From contig NC_064762.1 of the NCBI RefSeq assembly GCF_011397635.1, positions 20,857,479 to 20,921,478 of the forward strand: DNA of 64,000 nucleotides. The letters run 5' to 3'. Below, one piece after another: positions 37,115-64,000 of this stretch. This DNA comes from Epinephelus fuscoguttatus (Eukaryota; Chordata; Actinopteri; Perciformes; Serranidae). The notes under the pieces are model-generated. The model was given only the letters and a program-made list of their open reading frames with translations, had not been told where the DNA came from and made no database searches. A program made the translations under genes and the position numbers. Positions within the stretch are counted from its first letter, which is position 1. Each line of letters opens with the position of its first letter.

Positions 37115-39050
37115 TGATGACACACATTGATTCTTTTATTGACTTTGCCCAAAAACAGCACCGCTTCTTCCCTTACATTCTGAATTGTTCTTCCTCACAA
37201 AAAATTCCATTGTTCCATTTGAAACCTAGACGTTACGTCACTACATTAACGCAGTGGTAATTTGATCAACTCTTAGAAACATATGTTTGGCACATTTTTT
37301 CAGCAATTTTCATCTGCGTGGTTCCACAGTTTCATTCTTCAAAAAGGAAAGCAAAGTAAGGACAAAGTGGCTCTGCTCTGTCTGATCAGTGAATAATAAC
37401 CTAACAACATTGAAAATCAGAGGCACATGAGGGGGGCCAGTGTGGGAAAATTAACCAGTCCAGCACAATGCATTCCTGTCCTGTAAGTCAGCAAAAAGCC
37501 CAGCAACAGAAGGCAGGGAGGAATGTGACTTTTACACCGTTGTAACTCTGCTGGGATTTATAAAACATACTCCTGTTAGACTCTGATTTAGTCTCACTGT
37601 AGTTGTTTAATGAACCACAGAAAAAAAGACATGTTTAAAGCTAAAACAAGCTTCTTTTTTGTCACTAAAAGAAAGACTCACATAGTGAATCCACCCCCCC
37701 CTGGATTCCCAGTGTTACAACACCCTCTGTAATTGATGTTCATAGCTGTCATTTTAACACGCACTCCCACTATGAAGAAAGAAACACTTTGTGGAGACAC
37801 GCCAAACAAGCTGAATTCATTACACAAGTACGGAAAATTTGCTCAAATATATTGATTTAGCTTGTTCACTTCAAAGCTCCAACAATACTTTTTAATCAAA
37901 TAAATCTGAGGTACATTCAAAGTCATGATGGAAGACATCAAGATGGAAAGTTTGTTTCTCAACCAATCGTGAAACAAACGTTTTACAGTGTCAGAAAACT
38001 TTACATTTGAAGCCAAAAAAGATACCCTTTTATGTCTGTGTACAGATTGTGGTTTCAATAACACGTGATAAAATTCCATAAAAGGTTTTTCTAATTGCCA
38101 CACTCTCCCATAACCCCATATGAGCGCGTGCCGCTGGCTCACAGAGCTCCAACACAGCCTGCTCTTCTTTTCATGTCACCTTCTAAAAAACTGTTTCACT
38201 CTCACATGCTAACCCCATCTCACATGCTCCATCTTCCCTTGGAAATAACACCCACATAACCGTATAATGAATGTGTGGCTAAATGGGAAAATGTCAAACA
38301 GGAAATGCCAGCCTGTGAGACACAGCAAGGTCTGGATTTCTTGGTGAGATACTGTATGTGCTTCAAATGATTTGGTTCAGGTGAGCTGTAAGGACCCCAA
38401 TCGGCCTTTGCTGGCTGTACTATTTACAGGCTGTGTGACTTCTGTCCTTGTTTTACATTAAAAAAAGCACCTCTTTTGTGAGTTTCCTCCAAAATGGAGT
38501 CACTGTAGCCGCCAGCAAAGCATAACACGGGGTAGAAGCATGCTCAGCAAACTTAATACGTGTCTTGTAAACCTTTGTACATTTGACTGTAAAACAAAGA
38601 CGTGCTAAACTACACAGGACAATATGTTCAGCCCTTTTCAAGGCCGGCCAGTGTGTCATCTCTCAGACCTTAGATGGTGTTTGGCCTGTTGCGTAAAAAC
38701 AACCAAACCAGGCATTTAACGTACTTTCTAGATGTGGTTCCAACTAACAAACCTGAGACAACTGATTTCTTTAACTGTGAACTGAAGCCATGTTTTAATT
38801 CAAAATGGCGTAACACACCAGAGGAAACTATACAGAACACCATGTGCATCCCTTGCACCGAACCTCATCGTACTTCTTATAAAACTCTCTGACTGTAGTG
38901 TCCAGATGCTGTGCAATATCATAAACTATATACAGTCATGTTACAATACAAAGTGGACATTAATAACGAGTGCAACTTTTTAACTGCTTTGATTATAACA
39001 AAGTAGCCTGTAACCTTGGCAGTAAGGCAGTGGCCTATGCAAACACTTTG

Positions 39051-39099
<49 letters not shown>

Positions 39100-39500
39100 T
39101 GAGCAATTGAAACCGTGGCTCTAAAGCAGGCCTTTGGGAAAGGACATGTCCACGTTAGATTAGAAGGGTGGGTAAATAAGGCGTCCACTGACATGTAGTT
39201 TGTCCTTTTCTCCTCCCCCCCTCCACCTGTCAGACTGGGATCATGTGACCCCACAAAGAACATGCTGTAACCAGTGCATTTCACACAAACACACACACGC
39301 CCCGATATCACATGTTCATCAAGTGTGTTCAAAACAACTTGTATGCAGTCATTGGTTTTGGTTGAATCACGGTCGCCTGGTTACATGGGAGTATCCAAAC
39401 CATGGCCACTGCCCGTGCATGTTCAGACACAGATCCCAGCAGCAGTGGGAAGCGTCACGTCTGCGCGTCACGGCTCTCCAGACAATCAATCAGCGTCGTT
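37115..39500 (-). other. rhob: Probable rhob 3' UTR
   Basis: No other gene lies between the rhob stop codon (39501) and a minus-strand AATAAA (TTTATT at 37135-37140 on the plus strand), the first canonical signal downstream of rhob that I found. RHOB mRNAs of other vertebrates have long, regulated 3' UTRs. Two perfect Pumilio elements (UGUANAUA) occur at 38927-38934 and 38421-38428 on this strand. A CA microsatellite at 39053-39095 lies within. The true 3' end is unproven, and a nearer non-canonical signal is possible. Confidence 0.4.
39053..39095. repeat. (CA)n microsatellite
   Basis: About 21 CA units on the plus strand, hence (GT)n in the rhob transcript if its 3' UTR extends this far. 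Confidence 0.95.
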
Positions 39501-40091
39501 TCACATCAAAACACAGCATTTGAGACAGCTCCCTGACGGTGTTTTCCGTTTCTGTAAAGCTGCCCGTGTTGCAGTCTCGAATACCTCCCAGATCCCCTCC
39601 TTGGTTTTGGCAGAGCACTCCAAATAGTCATATGCGCCAATGCGCATGGCCATGGCCCGGCCATCCTCTGCCTTCACTGGCTCCAGCTTCAACCGGGACA
39701 GCTCGTTCTTTACGTTCTCGTCGTTGCGCAGATCTTTCTTGTTGGCCACTAGTATAATAGGAACATTGGGACAAAAGTGTTTGACTTCAGGCACCCACTT
39801 TTCGGGGATGTTTTCCAACGAGTCCGGGCTGTCCACGGAGAAGCACATCAAAATGACATCGGTGTCCGGATAGGAGAGAGGGCGCAGCCGGTCGTAGTCC
39901 TCCTGTCCGGCTGTGTCCCACAGAGCCAGCTGGACTTGCTTGTTGTCCACCTCTATGTCCGCCACGTATGTCTCAAACACAGTGGGGACATACACCTCGG
40001 GGAACTCGTCTTTGCTGAACACGATCAGGAGACATGTTTTCCCACATGCGCCGTCGCCCACCACGACAAGTTTCTTCCTTATGTCTGCCAT
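39501..40091 (-). CDS. rhob: RhoB small GTPase (single exon, 196 aa)
   Basis: RhoB is a Rho-family GTP switch for actin organisation and endosome traffic, attached to membranes by C-terminal lipids. All nucleotide-binding motifs are intact: GDGACGKT (P-loop), VPTVFE (switch I, Thr37), [14 protein letters not shown] (switch II, Gln63), NKKDL and CSAKT. Near-identity to human RHOB through [10 protein letters not shown] and [20 protein letters not shown], the lack of introns and the position beside apob and pum2 identify it as rhob, not rhoa or rhoc. The C-terminus ends [10 protein letters not shown]: Cys189 and Cys192 are the expected palmitoylation sites and Cys193 begins the CaaX box. Odd points are Thr41 where other Rho proteins have Asn, and a terminal Met instead of Leu. 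The start is the only ATG giving the family N-terminus. Confidence 0.97.
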   Translation of the reverse strand: MADIRKKLVVVGDGACGKTCLLIVFSKDEFPEVYVPTVFETYVADIEVDNKQVQLALWDTAGQEDYDRLRPLSYPDTDVILMCFSVDSPDSLENIPEKWVPEVKHFCPNVPIILVANKKDLRNDENVKNELSRLKLEPVKAEDGRAMAMRIGAYDYLECSAKTKEGIWEVFETATRAALQKRKTPSGSCLKCCVLM

Positions 40092-40257
40092 TCCTACTGC
40101 GCGTTTCTCTCTCCTAGCTGTCGCGTGAATGTGGCATCAAAAACACATATGTCCCCTCCGTGCTTCCTCCCTCGGCTTTTGTACTCTCAATGAGCCTCGT
40201 ACCGTAAGCCGCTCCCGTCTCGCAACTCCAGAAATTTACCAGTAACCACTGCGATCT

Positions 40258-40267
40258 CTTTATAAAG
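40258..40267 (-). promoter_or_regulatory. rhob: rhob TATA box
   Basis: A palindromic CTTTATAAAG lies 167 bases upstream of the rhob ATG (minus strand). A start site near 40230 and a leader of about 140 bases are expected. A TATA box together with inverted CCAAT boxes is the known structure of mammalian RHOB promoters. Confidence 0.55.
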
Positions 40268-40281
40268 CATAGGGTGGTTTC

Positions 40282-40300
40282 CTAAATATAGCAATCCAAT
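40282..40300 (-). promoter_or_regulatory. rhob: MEF2-type A/T box and CCAAT box upstream of rhob
   Basis: On the minus strand, CTATATTTAG (40282-40291) is a perfect match to the MEF2 consensus YTA(W)4TAR. Next to it, plus-strand CCAAT at 40296-40300 is an inverted CCAAT box relative to rhob. A second CCAAT, in direct orientation for rhob, lies at 40344-40348 (ATTGG on the plus strand). NF-Y binding to such boxes is established for mammalian RHOB; use here is inferred. Confidence 0.45.
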
Positions 40301-40849
40301 CGGAAATAGGGAGGTGAGATCACAGCTTGGAAAGGAGGAGGTGATTGGATCTCATGGAGTTTCCTTATGTAGAGGAGGGTCATGGACCACGAGGACCCAC
40401 CCGACCCAGGATCAGCCGAAACCATCCAAATCTAACTGCATGATGATATCACGCCATGTATTTTTTGCATTACGCGACTTTTATTGTGGGTCATTAAACC
40501 ATTTCCCATGCTCAATATAATGTTTTAACCTTTGATACTATGAGTCAGCCTTGTTTTTAAAATTTAATCAACTATCCAATAAGCTTTCATTCAAACTAAG
40601 ATATGATCCAGCTGTAATATAAGCGCGCGTTAAGGGAATATAACGTGCGTAAATATTGGACACACATTAATACGCATTAACATACATGCTGCCTTCACAT
40701 GTACAAAAGGTGCGTTGGGGAAATTTACACTGACATTGTTATACGCATGTCTACGTAGTTCACGCTATTTACAGGGAGGGGGCACTAGCGTAGGCAAACT
40801 CTTAGCTTTGACTATCAAGCCTTGCTAAATCACCGCTCTCTCCAAGGAA

Positions 40850-40997
40850 ACAAAACAATATAGAATTGGGTTGACGGCGTGCAACAAGCATAGACCCTCT
40901 CTCGACACGACAACGCGTGAGTATCTCCTCTATGTTTGTCCCCGTCGAAAGCAAAAGCTGTGCAAAGCGTCTGCTTTTTTAACGCGACTGCCGTGGT
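40850..40997 (+). promoter_or_regulatory. pum2: Probable pum2 promoter and first non-coding exon
   Basis: The first coding exon of pum2 begins at an acceptor (TGTGCAG at 42411-42417), so a 5' non-coding exon must lie upstream. Two good donors occur in a CpG-containing stretch: ACGC|GTGAGT at 40917 and GTGGT|GTGAGT at 40998. The region lies 0.6-0.8 kb from the rhob TATA box and points the other way, so the two genes are divergent. Which donor is used cannot be decided here. Confidence 0.35.
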
Positions 40998-42417
40998 GTG
41001 AGTATTTCCCCTTTTGTTTAGCGGTTAAGGCCCCTCTGTTTGGAACTTGAAGGGGGGCCATGTTGTTTAGCCACTGAGTGTTTGGTTGATGTTTTAGCTC
41101 GCACAACACCAACTTGGCAATTAGCTAGCTCTTACATTAGCCATTTTGGGGGATTTATTTGTCGTGTTGCATGCAACCATTGTCGATTTCGAGGCTAAGA
41201 AATAGCTTGTTTTTTTACGACTAGCACCGGAGCCCACTAGCGTACTGTGAAACAGTGGTAAATTCACCAATTTAACTTTAATGTCTAACCAATAATAAAC
41301 AGAGCAGGCCCGCTGTAGCTAGCGTTAGCTTGTTAGCTACGGAGGTTGCTAATGCTAATACAGTGGAGTAACATAAGCTAACACTAAACATATTTGATTT
41401 GTGCCAATAAAGGATTTGACCGTTATTAAAGGCAAATGATAAGCAACAATTGTACTCACTGCTACCAGCTAACCATTCAAAACCATTCAAAAGCATTGTG
41501 TACGTAACTGTTCAGTCGAAGCCGCTAAGTTAGCTTGCTTATTAGCAACGGACTTGCTAGCAAGGTAGCTACGCTAGCTAGCCAGCTTGCTAGAATGCTT
41601 GCAGTCGGTGTGCAACATCGACTTGTAATGTTGGATTTGTCGTCGTCGCTTGTTATTTTTAAGCGTCACCTCCACTGTGGTTAACAAATGAGCAGTGTTT
41701 GTGATATAAACGAGTGTCGTTTAACTCATTAATAAACGTTACATTAGTGGTAGCGTTGCGTTAGCCGCGATCGCTAGCTAACACTAGGCTAACGACAACG
41801 TTACCTAGCATTCTCGGTCTTGCAAGCTATCAACATGCTTGTCAGTCAAGTGTTTTGTTCTTGCACTGCCCAATCGCAAATAAGCAAACGGCCAGTTTAA
41901 CTTACACTGATGTTGCGCAAGCCATTTAACTAAATTTAGATATTCAAGGCATCGTTAACTAATATCTCAATCTTCAGACGCATAACAGCCATGATGTGAA
42001 GCTAGCAACTCGGGAATTAGTCTGGTCCCGGCGAAGAAAATTTAAGTTGTACTTGTTATTCGTGTCGTATTCTTTTAAGTGCACCTTTTTCCTGAACTCT
42101 ATTTCAAAAGTTTGTTTATGTCAAAGCTTACATAAGAGTCAGGATAAAGACCACATGTTGTAACTTTCAGTTTTCGTTACCTAACAGCCAACCAGAGGAC
42201 AGGAACCTAACTATCATGTTTAAAATGGGTGCTACATTCACTTTATATGAATATACATAGTTGTAATTGTAAATATATATATGACTTATTTGTGTCAGGC
42301 AGTCGCTCTGGTAGTCTAGAAGGCAGTTGTATTATTATGCAGAACATTACAATAGAAGGATGATGTAACATGATAACATATGCATGTCATAATACTCATA
42401 TATTGTGTTTTGTGCAG
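40998..42417 (+). other. pum2 first intron (non-coding), rich in GCTAGC/TTAGC motifs
   Basis: Between 41280 and 41830 the motifs GCTAGC, GTTAGC and GCTAAC recur densely on both strands, similar to patches at 8170-8830. No coding frame or RNA gene is recognised. Confidence 0.4.
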
Positions 42418-42430
42418 GCTTTCCCGTGGA

Positions 42431-62240
<19,810 letters not shown>

Positions 62241-64000
62241 TCACATCAACACCGTGAGTCCCCTGGAGAAGTGGAGAGGAGTAGGAGCCCCAAACCCCCC
62301 CCCTCACCCCCTCAATCCCTGTTCTGTGAGAGATGCTCCTTAGCCATAGGGGTTAGCCTTTTGACACCCTCTGATATCCCATTTTTGGGGGGAATTACCA
62401 AAAAAAGAGAAAAGAAAAAGACAACTTCACCTAAGAACGCTGTGACAACTGACCCCTGCCACTCTGCCACCCCTGGTGCAGGTCCCCAGCGTGGCCCCCC
62501 CTGCCCCCACCCCCAGGGGACGCACAGTCAGCAGGCCGTTTCGTTTTTGTTTTCTTTCCTGGGTAAAGCACAAACCCATTGTTAATGATGTAATTGATGT
62601 ATTTGACTGGTTTTCATATTATCTTGTACATTTAGTTTTTTACCTTGTAAATTCTCTGTAGAAAAAAAAAACAACTTATAAACATTTGCTGAAATTTACA
62701 ATTCCTACAATTTAACACCAGCAAGTGATTTTCTAAGGCTAAACTGAGTGATCCTTTTAAAAGAAACAATTCCATTTGTTTTTGTAACCAGACTTATTAT
62801 GTCAGCTGTTCTAATTAAGTCCAGGCAATTGAATATAATATTTGTATATTATTATTATTATTATTATTATCATTATTATTATTATTATCCCATGCACAGT
62901 TTAAAAATGTTTTCCCATGCCAAAGCAGCTGATGGATTAGTTTTCAAACAGCACTGCATAGTACGGATGGATACACACCCCTCCGTCCACAGGTGAGTAC
63001 TATGCGTCCTGTGCCACAGTCACCCAGAGGTCCTCACGACCCGTTTGCGAGCTCGGCTTTGGGGATTGGTGCTTTAGTGTAGGGTGGTGTTTTTCCAGCG
63101 GTGGCTTATTACTCTTGCCTCCTTTTTCCAGGCTAATTGCGAGGGGGGGGGGGCGTGTGTGTTTACCCCAGCAGCTTGTCGTCTGGCTGATGTAATTATC
63201 TGGACAGTTTCGGTACTAAAAACATGACAGACTGACCAACCTGAGCTGCTGCATCCTCTGAGCCCCATTTGAGCCGTCTGTCCCTCATCCAGGTGATCAC
63301 TCGGGGGGGTTATGCAAGATTTAAAAAAGAAAAAAGAAGCTACATTAACTTATAGAAGCAGAGCATGAGGTTTGGTTGTACAGTGGGCGTGTAACCTGGT
63401 ATAATCTTAACATGAAATGACCGTAGTGGGGAGGGGGGGGAGCTTTTTTTTGTGGGGATAGTGGGGTGGGAGCGGGGTTATGTGTTGGCATGCTGTGACA
63501 GGTTTTAATCCTTGGAATGATTTTTTCTTTATCATGTTTTCGTGTAACATCTTATCTGTCTTGTACTTTGAGATGAACACTGCCCTAGAGACGGTATCTT
63601 TATGTACTGAATAATCATCTCTTGCGTAGAAGTAGTTTAGCGACGTATAGCATCTTTATGTACGAGTAAAGTTGTTGCTTTTGGGTTCGGGGGGCTTGCA
63701 GCGATGATGGGACCCCCACCGCCTGAAGGTCAGAGTAGTCCCAAAAAAAAAAATAAAAAAGCAAACGTGTCGTGAAGTGGAGCTTATCCCGGTTTTGTAC
63801 ATCTGAGGTGAAATGAGCTAGAAGTAGTGGGATAAGAAAGGGATGTTGAAGGAACCTTTTTTTTAATGGTTCTGTTTTTGTTTTTTAAAACTTTATTTTC
63901 CATTTGGTTGGGTATGCAAGTGCATTGGTGGAGGCCGGTGGGGCCATCAAAAGCTATACAATTCACCTGTAATGCTCGTAGTGACGGCTTCTTTGCTTCA
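62241..64000 (+). other. pum2: pum2 3' UTR (runs to or beyond the window end)
   Basis: It follows the TAG at 62238-62240. It contains a (TTA)n run at 62847-62888, G-rich runs near 63145 and 63430, and a possible AATAAA at 63752-63757 within an A-rich stretch. No perfect UGUANAUA self-binding site is seen; the nearest are UGUAUAUU near 62843 and UGUACAUU near 62624. The 3' end may lie past 64000. Confidence 0.6.
62847..62888. repeat. (TTA)n microsatellite in pum2 3' UTR
   Basis: About 14 TTA units with a single C interruption (ATTATC) near 62870. Confidence 0.9.

Noticed and set aside
62241-64000. Autoregulatory Pumilio sites in the pum2 3' UTR
   Set aside because: Only near matches (UGUAUAUU, UGUACAUU, UGUACAUC) were found and no perfect UGUANAUA.

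Overview
The window looks like teleost fish nuclear DNA. Its genes have many short exons with GT-AG introns, no operon structure, A+T-rich intergenic DNA, CA microsatellites, and fish-type hAT, Harbinger and Tc1 transposons, an L2-like LINE and tRNA-derived SINEs. The gene order apolipoprotein B, rhob, pum2 matches the APOB-RHOB-PUM2 neighbourhood of other vertebrates, which supports the identifications. The exact species cannot be read from the sequence.

Layout. Bases 1-568 are the 3' end of one apolipoprotein B gene (+), with a polyadenylation signal at 838-843. About 16.7 kb of non-coding DNA follows, rich in transposon remnants: two hAT elements with perfect 8-bp target duplications, an L2-like LINE tail, two SINEs, a Tc1 transposase fragment split by an insertion that carries a 32-bp minisatellite, and a 210-bp tandem repeat. 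A complete second apolipoprotein B gene (+) runs from the ATG at 17639 to the stop at 33278. I resolve it into 26 coding exons and about 3308 codons, with a TATA box at 17541 and a poly(A) signal at 33460. The 33.5-37.1 kb interval holds a duplicated, tRNA-headed repeat and a third hAT element. The intronless rhob gene lies on the minus strand (39501-40091), with a TATA/CCAAT/MEF2-like promoter near 40258-40348 and probably a 3' UTR reaching towards 37.1 kb. pum2 (+) starts divergently about 0.8 kb from rhob. Its 21 coding exons run from 42431 to 62240 and encode about 1188 aa with a complete eight-repeat Pumilio domain. Its introns hold further hAT and Harbinger insertions, and its 3' UTR runs towards or past the window end.

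Function. The apolipoprotein B genes encode the scaffold of very-low-density-type lipoprotein particles made in liver, gut or yolk syncytium. RhoB is an immediate-early small GTPase of endosomes and membranes. Pumilio 2 is a sequence-specific repressor of mRNAs carrying UGUANAUA. Nothing suggests that the three act as one pathway. One possible link is that the presumed rhob 3' UTR contains two perfect Pumilio recognition elements.

I found no new biological system. The points most worth checking are the second apob copy lacking the basic LDL-receptor-binding motif and about 1,250 residues relative to human, the RhoB substitutions at position 41 and in the CaaX box, the Pumilio sites in rhob, and several transposons with intact target duplications.
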